From JAAYLN01 sp964592855 (GTDB taxonomy: Bacteria; Verrucomicrobiota; Kiritimatiellia; RFP12; JAAYLN01), in assembly GCA_964592855.1 (NCBI GenBank), contig CAZQKI010000121.1, positions 1 to 13,493 of the forward strand: 13,493 bases of DNA. The letters run 5' to 3'. The translations under genes and the position numbers were made by a program. Below the pieces are notes generated by a model. It worked only from the letters and a program-made list of their open reading frames with translations. It was not told the DNA's origin and searched no databases. Positions 1 through 6,820 of this stretch are shown here, piece after piece. The first letter of the stretch is position 1. Every line of letters starts with the position of its first letter.

Positions 1-1
1 C

Positions 2-811
2 GACGTCACCTGCGTGGCGCAGTGGACCGCGAAGACCGACCAGGCCATCACATCATTCTGGCCGACGAACGGCAGCGTGTTTTTCACAACGGACCGGATC
101 GGCTTATCTGCACAGGCTACCAGCGGGCTTCCCGTTGGCTTCAGCCTCGGCGGCGGGCCGGGTGTGCTCAGCGACGGAACCAACCTGACCTTCACCGCCT
201 TCGGCCAGGTGGCGGTGGTGGCCACCCAGCCGGGCGACGGCAACTGGAATCCGGCGCCCAGCGTCACCAACTTCTACACTGTCCACGGCATACCCGTGGT
301 CGGCCCGATCACGATCTTGCGCGCCACCAACAACCTTTCGCTCAAGGTCCCGCAGTGGCACTTCCTGACCAACTCGGTGGATCCCGAGGGCTCGGCGCTG
401 ACCGTGTTCTGGGCCTCGCCCGCCTCGGTCAATGGCGGTACGGCGACCAACCTCGGCTATTGGACCAAGTACGTGCCGCCGCTGGGCAACGACGCGCCCG
501 ACTACTTCCAGTTCCGCGTACGCAACGCCTTTGGCGGTGTGGCCGAGGGCACAGCCCAAGTGATCGTGTTCATGCCCACCTATGACGGGAGGTTGAGCAT
601 TTCCCACGTGACGCCCTCGACGTCGAATACACTGGTGCGTTTTGTCGGAATTCCAGGGCGTTCCTATGACGTGAGATCCACCACCAGCCTGCTGGGCGGA
701 TCTTGGCAGACGATCGGCGAGTTTACCATCGGGGCTCTTGGGTATGCGGTGTTCACCGACACAAACGCGCCTGCGGGGCAACGTTTTTATCGTGCAGCGA
801 AACCGGAATAG
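2..811 (+). CDS. C-terminal part of a large Ig-like repeat surface protein (5' end outside window)
   Basis: The reading frame is open to the window edge, so the GTG at position 14 is probably internal and the gene is 5'-truncated. The first ~95 residues form one copy of a bacterial Ig-like repeat (SGLPVGFSLGGGPGVLSDGT, then a TNLTF...VATQPGDGNW...SVTNFYTV pattern). This repeat style is common in giant surface proteins and adhesins of Verrucomicrobiota-type bacteria. A second beta-sandwich-like segment follows (about residues 95-190, containing SVDPEGSALTVFWASP). The last ~65 residues (GRSYDVRSTTSLLGGSWQTI ... FYRAAKPE) resemble the C-terminal domain that ends many such proteins. No catalytic motif is visible. 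The stop lies 16 nt before the PEP-CTERM gene, so the two are probably co-transcribed. A role in adhesion or surface binding is inferred from architecture only; the domain assignment is from pattern memory. Confidence 0.75.
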   Translation, partial: DVTCVAQWTAKTDQAITSFWPTNGSVFFTTDRIGLSAQATSGLPVGFSLGGGPGVLSDGTNLTFTAFGQVAVVATQPGDGNWNPAPSVTNFYTVHGIPVVGPITILRATNNLSLKVPQWHFLTNSVDPEGSALTVFWASPASVNGGTATNLGYWTKYVPPLGNDAPDYFQFRVRNAFGGVAEGTAQVIVFMPTYDGRLSISHVTPSTSNTLVRFVGIPGRSYDVRSTTSLLGGSWQTIGEFTIGALGYAVFTDTNAPAGQRFYRAAKPE

Positions 812-814
812 AAT

Positions 815-820
815 AGGAGA
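815..820 (+). promoter_or_regulatory. Ribosome binding site of the PEP-CTERM gene
   Basis: AGGAGA lies 7 nt before the ATG at 828. It is a strong Shine-Dalgarno sequence and fixes that start. Confidence 0.75.
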
Positions 821-827
821 TTGATCC

Positions 828-1517
828 ATGAAGAATCACGGAACGAGAAGGATGTTGGCGCTTGCTGGCGTGCTCGCGATGCTCGGATCGAGCGCGTTTG
901 CCGTCTGGTTGGATTTTGATGTGAACACGGTTGTCCCCGACAACGATCCCCTGGGTGTTCAGGATACCCAGACGCTGTCGGGTTTCGACGGCTTGATCGA
1001 GTCCGTTTATGTTCGGATCACGCTTACGGGCATACCCCTGGATTATGCATACAACGGCGACTACTTTGTCACGCTGCAGCATTCTAGCGGCTATGCGGTG
1101 CTGCTTAACGGCTCGGGGATCACCGCCACGGATCCGTTGGGCTATGGCAACAATGGCTTCGACATTGTGTTCTCGCTGGGCGGAAATGATGTACACCTTT
1201 ATCAGAACTTCGCCCCAAGCTTCGATGGCAGTGGAAGCTTGACGGGAACATGGGGCGTGGACGGCCGCAATGTCGACCCGGACCTGGTGCTCGACACCAG
1301 TCCGAGAACGGACATGCTGGCCAGTTTTACGGGGATTGATCCCAACGGCGATTGGACTATTTTTGTGGCGGATATGAATCAGAACGGCATGGCCAGCTTT
1401 GAGTCCTGGGGGCTCGACGTGACCGTTGCCCCCATACCGGAGCCATCGACAGCCCTGCTGTTCGTCATCGGCGGCATCGTCGTGTGGATGGGTCGCCGGC
1501 GCAGCACCGGTTGCTGA
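828..1517 (+). CDS. Secreted PEP-CTERM protein with a proprotein-convertase P-like domain
   Basis: This is a 229-residue exported protein. Residues 1-25 are a signal peptide (basic NHGTRR, hydrophobic core, AFA cleavage site). Residues ~30-200 look like a P/Homo B jelly-roll domain: the end carries the typical FTGIDPNGDWTIFVADMNQN followed by GMASFESWGLDV, the conserved tail of subtilisin/kexin P domains, but no protease domain is present. The C-terminus is a PEP-CTERM sorting signal: PEP at residues 204-206, a hydrophobic stretch (ALLFVIGGIVVWMG) and a basic RRR end. That signal is known to be recognised by exosortase, so the protein is expected to be anchored or released at the cell surface. 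The start is supported by AGGAGA 7 nt upstream. It follows the Ig-repeat gene by 16 nt, which suggests an envelope operon. The function of the P domain without a protease is unknown. Confidence 0.85.
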   Translation: MKNHGTRRMLALAGVLAMLGSSAFAVWLDFDVNTVVPDNDPLGVQDTQTLSGFDGLIESVYVRITLTGIPLDYAYNGDYFVTLQHSSGYAVLLNGSGITATDPLGYGNNGFDIVFSLGGNDVHLYQNFAPSFDGSGSLTGTWGVDGRNVDPDLVLDTSPRTDMLASFTGIDPNGDWTIFVADMNQNGMASFESWGLDVTVAPIPEPSTALLFVIGGIVVWMGRRRSTGC

Positions 1518-1569
1518 TTCGGTATTTCGGGGCTGACAGTTCTCTTATGAACGCGTCGGCGTATACGGT

Positions 1570-4500
1570 GTGCTCACAGAGGTGCCGTTCCTGTCTGCGA
1601 ATATGGGAAAAGAACGCATACCCTTGGCGGCCACAAGGCGTGGACGCGCAACAGGCTCTGGCTCAGGTTCTGCACGCAGGGGGAGGATCCAGGAAAATGA
1701 CGATGCCGACCAGCGGCACCGTCGCCAGAAGGATATTCCTCCCTTCTGGCGGCCTGCAGCGGTCGCCGGCGCAGGCCTGCTGCTGCTCTATGCCGCGACG
1801 CTCAGCCCTGGAATGTACCCCGGCATCTCCGCGCAATGGGTGGCATTCTGCACGGGGCTGGAGCGCTGGCCGGATGCCGCCTATCCGTTGTGGCGACTGT
1901 GGCTGGCGTTCTGGCGGATGCTGCCCATCGGGAGCGAGACCTGGCGGCTCAACGTGTCGAGTGCCGTTGCCGGTGCGGTGGCGGGTGCGCTGTTCTGTCG
2001 CTACGTGATCCGCTGGGTATTTGCCGCGCTCGACAGTCGGATCGAGAGCCCCTTGATGCACCGCGTTCCCGCCATTGCGGTTGCTGCGGGCGGGCTGACG
2101 GCGTTCATTTTTGGAGCAAGCCCCGGCGGCTGGGGCGCCTCGACGCGGCTGGGGCCGTTCGCGTTCCACATCCTGCTCGTGGCGTGGGCATTCTCGCTGC
2201 AGCAGGGGTTCAGATTCCGGCATGCGATGTGGCGGGCCTATCTGCTGGCGCTGTTGTGCGGGCTGGCCATCATCGAGACCTCGATGTTCCTGCTGATTCT
2301 CCCCTTCCTGGTTGCGTCCGTCGCGGCGGCGCTGTATCGCCGGCGTCGGCTGCGTCCGGGGCCGATTGTCGGCTTGATGTTGGCCGGCGTCGCCGGTATC
2401 GCGCTCGCGCTCTTCTGCGCACACCTGCTCAGTCCTGGCGAGAGACCGGTCGATTGGCTGCTGCTGATGCGGCGCGTGGCTTGGCTGGAGTTCCGCAGCC
2501 TGCGCGCCGCCGTTCCCCGGTTTGGGTGGAGCTGGCTGCTGATGCTTGTCGCCGTTCCCTGGGTGGCCCTGCAGCTGCGGATGGGCAACAAGCTGCTGGC
2601 GCGAAACGCCCCCGCCGCAGGGATCGCAGTTTTTCTGGGCCTGCTGGTCGTGACCCTGTTGCTGTTCGCCGGCACCCCGATTCCTCCATGGTCCGTCTGG
2701 GAGAAGACGGGGCGGCTGCCGGTGCTGGAGTCGGCAATCGTCGCGATGACGGGGGGTTGGGTGGCCACCTACTGGCTGGCGGGATGGCTGATGCCGCCGC
2801 GCGTGGTGGACCTGTTGGCGAGCGCGAAATGGGGCATGACGCGCCTGATGGTGGCGGTCTCAGGGGCGGTCTGCCTGACAGGAGGACTCATCCTGGTGTT
2901 CATCGCGATCCACAACGCCGGACAGGCGGGCGGCAGACGTGGCGGCTTTGCCGACCAGTGCGCCCGGGAAATCCTGCTCCAGATGAACGAGCGGTCCTGG
3001 CTGGTGACCGACGGCTCCCTGGATCTCCATCTGGCGCATGTCGCACGCGAGAGCGGACGCGAGCTTCATCTGGTGAACCTGTCGCGGAGCACCGACACGA
3101 ATCTGACGCACCGGCTGCGCGAGGCCGTGAAAGGGGATGCCTCCCTCCTGCCGCACGCGGAACGCCTGGTGGCCGCGCTCGGGATTGGACCGGCCGCGTT
3201 CATCTCGGAATGGATTGCGGCCGACCCGCAGGTTGCGTCCAAGCTGGCCCTTTTCGGCGTCCAGGACTTCTGGGGCAACGCGAATCTGCCGTCGCTGCCC
3301 GAGGGCTTCCTGGTCCTGGCCCGCGGAACGGCCGGGCAACCCGCCGCAGTGCCTCCGCTCGCGGCGACCTTGGATTTCCGCAACCGTCTCCTTGACGTTG
3401 TTTCCATGCGCCACGTGCCGCGGACACCTGCGGATCTGCTGCGCCTGCGCCTGCGACGCCATCTGGCGCGCGTGCTCAATGAACGCGGCGTGCTTCTGGA
3501 GGACCTGCGCCGGAACGAGGAGGCGTATGAGGCCTACGAGGAGGCGCTCCGCTTCGATTCCGACAATCCCAGCGCGCGGATCAACCGGGCCGGTCTGGCG
3601 CGACAGGGTGTGCGACCAGCCGACAAGGAACGCGCCGAGGCCGCGGAGACGGCAGCCCTGAACGCCTGCAGGTCGCTGCCCTCGCCCGCAGGACTCGTCA
3701 GCACCTTCGGACAGGTCCGCAATACCACCGCTCTGGCTGGGGTTGCCGGGAGCTGGCTGCGGGCCGGACGACACGATTTGGCGCGTATGGCGCTATCCAA
3801 AGCCGTGGAAGTGGCTCCCGAAGGCCAGGCGCAGGATGCGGCGCAACAGATGCAGGCCTGCCTCGGCGTGTTGAGCGGCGATCACCAGGAGAGTGAACGG
3901 TTGCTCCGCGACATCCTGCGTCGCCAGCCGGACAGCCCGCTGGCGTTGCGGGGCCTGATCGGTCTCGAGCTGGATCGACACGATACGGCTTCTGCCCGCA
4001 GCTGGCTGGACAGGATGCGCGCACAGAGGCCGGCCGACGCCTGTGACCTGGACGAGGCCGTCATCGAGCTCGCCGAGAACGCCCCTGCGGCGGCGGCAAG
4101 CCGTTTGCATCGCGTGATCGATGCGCAGCCGGAAAACACCCAGGCCCTGGCGCTGCTCGCGGTGGCCCTGGTCCGGCAGGGGTTGGCCAATGAAGCTGCG
4201 GATTATGTCCTTCCACGTCTGGCCAAAGCGGTCGGCAAGGCGATGCGTCCCCTGTATTTCGAGGTCGTCGCGATGATCGAGACGAGCCGGAAGCCGCCGG
4301 CTTTCCAGGCGGCGCGTCAAGCCTACCGTTACGCTTCGGCCATGCAGCCCGGGCGCCCCGACTTGGTCGCCCACCTTCTGCGACTCGATCTGGCGCTGCG
4401 TGATCGTCCAGCCGCGGCGCAAGATGCCCGGCGCCTCCTCTCCATGAACCCCGACAACGCCCTGGGTCATTTCGTGATGGGAACGCAGGCGGAAGCAAGC

Positions 4501-4968
4501 GGTGACCTGGCAACCGCGCAGTGGCACTTGACCCGCAGCGTCGCAACCAATGGCACCCTGGCGGCCTGGAACAACCTCGCCGACATCCTGCGCCGGCGGG
4601 GACAGTTGGACGAGGCCGAGCGTGCCGCGCGGCAGGCGCTGTCACTGGGGACGAACAACCCGGCGGTCCTCGACACGCTGGCCTTCATCGTGTTGGAAAA
4701 GGGTCGGCCGGACGAAGCGGCGAGTCTGATCCAGCAGGTCTGCCGTGAGGCTCCGGATGACTGGCGCTTTGCTCTCTCGGCGGTCCGCATTCTCCGCCGC
4801 GCGGACCGCCGCGATGATGCGGATCGCGTGCTTCGCGAACTGGCGGGCCGCCAGCAGTCCCTGCCGCCGGAGGCATGCCGCGAGATCGCGACCCTGTCGC
4901 CCCCCCGCACGACAGCCGCTAAAGCGGCGTCAATCAATCTGGAAAGCGCAGTTGATGGTGATCGGTGA
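1570..4968 (+). CDS. Polytopic membrane protein with a C-terminal TPR array (DUF2723-like N-terminal half)
   Basis: The protein has about 1130 residues. Residues ~60-450 contain roughly nine to ten hydrophobic segments (e.g. around 62-80, 130-150, 225-255, 266-288, 320-337, 349-368, 388-409, 427-447). The first periplasmic loop style (LYAATLSPGMYPGISAQW ... AYPLWRLWLAF ... SETWRLNVSSA) resembles the DUF2723 / glycosyltransferase-like membrane family. No catalytic acidic pair is obvious, so enzymatic activity is not assumed. A soluble region follows, then TPR-type helical repeats from ~635 to ~1100 (e.g. NEEAYEAYEEALRFDSDNPS and LAAWNNLADILRRRGQLDEA). TPR membrane proteins often accompany PEP-CTERM/exosortase surface systems, which fits the upstream neighbour 52 nt away. 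The N-terminus is uncertain. The frame opens at GTG 1570 and has ATG 1603, both without a Shine-Dalgarno, while a good one (GGAGGA, 1682-1687) points to an ATG in another frame. The first ~55 residues may not be translated. Confidence 0.75.
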   Translation: MLTEVPFLSANMGKERIPLAATRRGRATGSGSGSARRGRIQENDDADQRHRRQKDIPPFWRPAAVAGAGLLLLYAATLSPGMYPGISAQWVAFCTGLERWPDAAYPLWRLWLAFWRMLPIGSETWRLNVSSAVAGAVAGALFCRYVIRWVFAALDSRIESPLMHRVPAIAVAAGGLTAFIFGASPGGWGASTRLGPFAFHILLVAWAFSLQQGFRFRHAMWRAYLLALLCGLAIIETSMFLLILPFLVASVAAALYRRRRLRPGPIVGLMLAGVAGIALALFCAHLLSPGERPVDWLLLMRRVAWLEFRSLRAAVPRFGWSWLLMLVAVPWVALQLRMGNKLLARNAPAAGIAVFLGLLVVTLLLFAGTPIPPWSVWEKTGRLPVLESAIVAMTGGWVATYWLAGWLMPPRVVDLLASAKWGMTRLMVAVSGAVCLTGGLILVFIAIHNAGQAGGRRGGFADQCAREILLQMNERSWLVTDGSLDLHLAHVARESGRELHLVNLSRSTDTNLTHRLREAVKGDASLLPHAERLVAALGIGPAAFISEWIAADPQVASKLALFGVQDFWGNANLPSLPEGFLVLARGTAGQPAAVPPLAATLDFRNRLLDVVSMRHVPRTPADLLRLRLRRHLARVLNERGVLLEDLRRNEEAYEAYEEALRFDSDNPSARINRAGLARQGVRPADKERAEAAETAALNACRSLPSPAGLVSTFGQVRNTTALAGVAGSWLRAGRHDLARMALSKAVEVAPEGQAQDAAQQMQACLGVLSGDHQESERLLRDILRRQPDSPLALRGLIGLELDRHDTASARSWLDRMRAQRPADACDLDEAVIELAENAPAAAASRLHRVIDAQPENTQALALLAVALVRQGLANEAADYVLPRLAKAVGKAMRPLYFEVVAMIETSRKPPAFQAARQAYRYASAMQPGRPDLVAHLLRLDLALRDRPAAAQDARRLLSMNPDNALGHFVMGTQAEASGDLATAQWHLTRSVATNGTLAAWNNLADILRRRGQLDEAERAARQALSLGTNNPAVLDTLAFIVLEKGRPDEAASLIQQVCREAPDDWRFALSAVRILRRADRRDDADRVLRELAGRQQSLPPEACREIATLSPPRTTAAKAASINLESAVDGDR

Positions 4969-5015
4969 TCGGCAACAGGTTGCCCGGCAAAAGGGTGGTG
5001 TGCTAAGATGCAGGC

Positions 5016-5419
5016 ATGGACATCCAACAGGCCATAGCCGACATTACGGCGACCGAAGATTTGCTTGAGCGCGCACTCAAGCTCGCCGGTCTGGTTTCGA
5101 CAGTGTTCGCGGAAGTCGGATTCAAGCTCGTCGTTGTCGGGGGATCGGCCGTGGAATTCNNNNNNNNNNNNNNNNNNNNNNNNNNNNNNNNNNNNNNNNN
5201 NNNNNNNNNNNNNNNNNNNNNNNNNNNNNNNNNNNNNNNNNNNNNNNNNNNNNNNNNNNGATCTCCATCACGTGGGAGGAATGGAAGGCGGGACGAGAGG
5301 CCAAGCGCGAGACGCTTCGCAAACTCGGCCTGGATTCCCCGTCCCGCCGCAGCTCCAGTTCCTCCGACAAGCGTCTTCACAAGGCTTTTGGAGGGAAGCG
5401 GGTCCCGCAGGGGAGATAG
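5016..5419 (+). CDS. Putative nucleotidyltransferase-fold protein, interrupted by an assembly gap
   Basis: The N-terminal 48 codons (5016-5159) encode two helices and the motif LVVVGGSAVEF. That is the start of a nucleotidyltransferase-fold domain of the kind seen in DUF6036/AbiEii-like proteins, where the G-G-S signature is followed by an acidic catalytic pair. That acidic part falls in the 100-N gap and cannot be checked. After the gap a different frame (from 5261) reads ITWEEWKAGREAKRETLRKL then GLDSPSRRSSSSS, and stops at TAG 5417-5419. This basic, helical tail is a plausible C-terminus of the same protein. The frame change is expected if the Ns are a fixed-length placeholder, and the true gap size is unknown. 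The start ATG has only a weak ribosome site. It could belong to a toxin-antitoxin or defence-type pair, but no partner gene is visible. Joining the two pieces is an inference. Confidence 0.5.
5160..5259. other. Assembly gap of 100 N
   Basis: This is a run of exactly 100 N, the usual scaffolder placeholder of unknown true length. The flanks share no sequence, so bases are truly missing here, unlike the second gap. Confidence 0.95.
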
Positions 5420-5470
5420 GGGTCAGGAAATAGGGGCACGTCGCATGTTGAGACGTGACCCCTATCCCCC
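5411..5470. repeat. Palindromic REP-like element
   Basis: Outer arms 5411-5425 and 5456-5470 are inverted repeats of 15 bp with one mismatch, including a perfect ATAGGGGTCA / TGACCCCTAT. A competing inner hairpin pairs ATAGGGGCACGTC (about 5430-5443) with GACGTGACCCCTAT (5452-5465, one bulged A) around the loop GCATGTTGA. The imperfect nested GGGGTCA / TGACCCC hairpins look like the REP sequences mobilised by REP-associated tyrosine transposases. No transposase is present in the window. The element overlaps the stop codon of the upstream gene and ends just before the truncated remnant at 5472. It may also act as a transcription barrier, but it has no T-tract. Confidence 0.6.
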
Positions 5471-5471
5471 C

Positions 5472-5675
5472 ATGACCGGGCACACCCTGACCACCTTGTC
5501 CGAGGGGCCGGTGATCGAAGCTCGTACCGCCAGCCTCCGCGAAATCACCCTGGCCCGCGCCCTTTTTCATTGTGGGGATTTCCACGGCTTGGGCCGAAGT
5601 ATCCTCGAACGTTACCGCGACGACCTTCGCGGTCTTTTTGCACGCCATGCGCGTGCGGTCCTTACGCCATCTTGA
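5472..5675 (+). pseudogene. Remnant of the C-terminus of a larger protein (HEAT-like helical tail)
   Basis: A 67-codon stretch reads like real protein: EARTASLREITLARALFHCG then DFHGLGRSILERYRDDLRG and LFARHARAVL before TGA 5673-5675. It is amphipathic-helical, resembling the last HEAT-like repeats of large oxidoreductase or hydrolase proteins of PVC bacteria; I recall this tail style on FAD-dependent oxidoreductases but cannot verify it. The frame continues upstream without a stop, but there it is the palindromic element, which does not look like protein. So the rest of the gene appears lost or replaced. The ATG at 5472 has no ribosome site. The remnant converges on the glycerate kinase gene and overlaps its last 14 nt. 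It could instead be a small intact gene. Confidence 0.45.
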
Positions 5676-6819
5676 GCGCGAGGAGTCGTCCCGTCTCCTC
5701 CGCACAGGCCTGGATGCGTTCGACGGCGCCGATGGCGGGATGCTCGGGATCGAAGAAGCCGTGGGCGACGGGGAAGACTGCGGCGATGCCTACTTGATGA
5801 ACCGCTTCGTAGCCCTTGCCGAGGCAGCCGCAGATGGCAATCACGGGGATGCCGAGGCGCTGTGCGACAGCGGCGACGCCCATCGGTGTCTTGCCCTGCA
5901 CCGTCTGGGCGTCCATGCGCCCCTCGCCCGTGATGACCAGCGAGCAGTTGCGGAGCCGGCGTTCCAGCTTGACGGCATCGGCAACCAGCTCGACGCCGCG
6001 GCGGAGCGTGGCGCCGCAAAAGGCCATCAGGCCGAAGCCCAGACCGCCCGCCGCGCCGGCCCCGGAGCGTGTCGCCAGATCGGCCAGGGACGGATCTTGC
6101 GCGGCAACGACCTTGGCCAGCCGGGCCAGGCCGGCGTCCAATTGGCGGACGTCCGCCGGCGAGGCCCCTTTCTGCGGGCCATAGACCGTCGCGGCGCCCT
6201 GCTTGCCGCAAAGGGGATTGGTCACGTCGCAGGCCACGTCCAGGCGCAGTTTTCCGAGCCGGGGATCGAGGCCGGCGAGGTCGATGTGGTGCAGGTCCCG
6301 CAGCGCGCCGCCGCCCGGCGGCAGCGGCTGGCCGTGACGGTCGAGAAACCGCGCCCCCAGCGCCGTCGCCAGGCCGACCCCGCCGTCGTTGGTCGCGCTG
6401 CCGCCGATGCCGATCAGGATCTGCCGCGCGCCGCTGTCGAGGGCATGGCGGATGAGGTCGCCCGTTCCGCCCGTGGAGGTGACGAGGGGATTTCGCTCGC
6501 CGAGCGCCAGCAAGGGCAAGCCGCTGGCGGTGGCCATCTCCATGACCGCCAGATGCCGCTTGACGTCCCTGGCATAGGTTGCGGTGATGATGCGGCCCAA
6601 CGGGTCATGCACCTTGGCCTTGACGAGGGAGGCGCGGGTTGCGGCGGCCCAGGCATCAACGGTTCCCTCTCCGCCGTCAGCCATGGGGATCAGGCGGAAG
6701 CGCGCCTCCGGCCAGGCACGCTTCAACCCCGCTGCGATGGCCGCAGCCACGTCAGCGGCGCCCAGGGCGCCTTTGAACGAATCGGGGGCAATGGCGATGA
6801 TTGGTTTCGGGGGTTGCAT
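5662..6819 (-). CDS. Glycerate 2-kinase (GlxK/GarK family)
   Basis: This is a full-length 385-residue member of the type I glycerate kinase family, which phosphorylates D-glycerate to 2-phosphoglycerate with ATP and feeds lower glycolysis. Diagnostic motifs are IAPDSFKGALG (9-20), PMADGGEGTVDA (45-56), TSTGGTGDLI (114-123), IGIGGSATNDGGVG (136-149), ACDVTNPLCG with YGPQKG (196-218), AGAAGGLGFGL (254-264) and ITGEGRMDAQT-GKTP (296-312). The start is ATG 6819; an upstream in-frame start at 6870 would run inside the hydrolase gene and adds residues not seen in the family. Only 1 nt separates it from the hydrolase stop codon and it has no clear Shine-Dalgarno, so translational coupling is likely. 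It is the last gene of the operon. The position implies that the pathway yields glycerate, or an intermediate reducible to it. Confidence 0.92.
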   Translation of the reverse strand: MQPPKPIIAIAPDSFKGALGAADVAAAIAAGLKRAWPEARFRLIPMADGGEGTVDAWAAATRASLVKAKVHDPLGRIITATYARDVKRHLAVMEMATASGLPLLALGERNPLVTSTGGTGDLIRHALDSGARQILIGIGGSATNDGGVGLATALGARFLDRHGQPLPPGGGALRDLHHIDLAGLDPRLGKLRLDVACDVTNPLCGKQGAATVYGPQKGASPADVRQLDAGLARLAKVVAAQDPSLADLATRSGAGAAGGLGFGLMAFCGATLRRGVELVADAVKLERRLRNCSLVITGEGRMDAQTVQGKTPMGVAAVAQRLGIPVIAICGCLGKGYEAVHQVGIAAVFPVAHGFFDPEHPAIGAVERIQACAEETGRLLALKMA

Positions 6820-6820
6820 G

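Noticed and set aside
1836..3395. 519-codon + strand frame inside the membrane-TPR gene
   Set aside because: It overlaps a protein-like frame with membrane segments and TPRs and has itself no coherent domain.
4970..4986. Terminator after the TPR gene (GGCAAC/GTTGCC)
   Set aside because: The stem is short, the loop too tight and there is no T-tract.
5614..5640. Rho-independent terminator (ACCGCG/CGCGGT stem plus CTTTTTG)
   Set aside because: It lies inside the coding-like remnant, the stem is only 6 bp, and the bases are explained by the ERYRDDLRGLFA codons.
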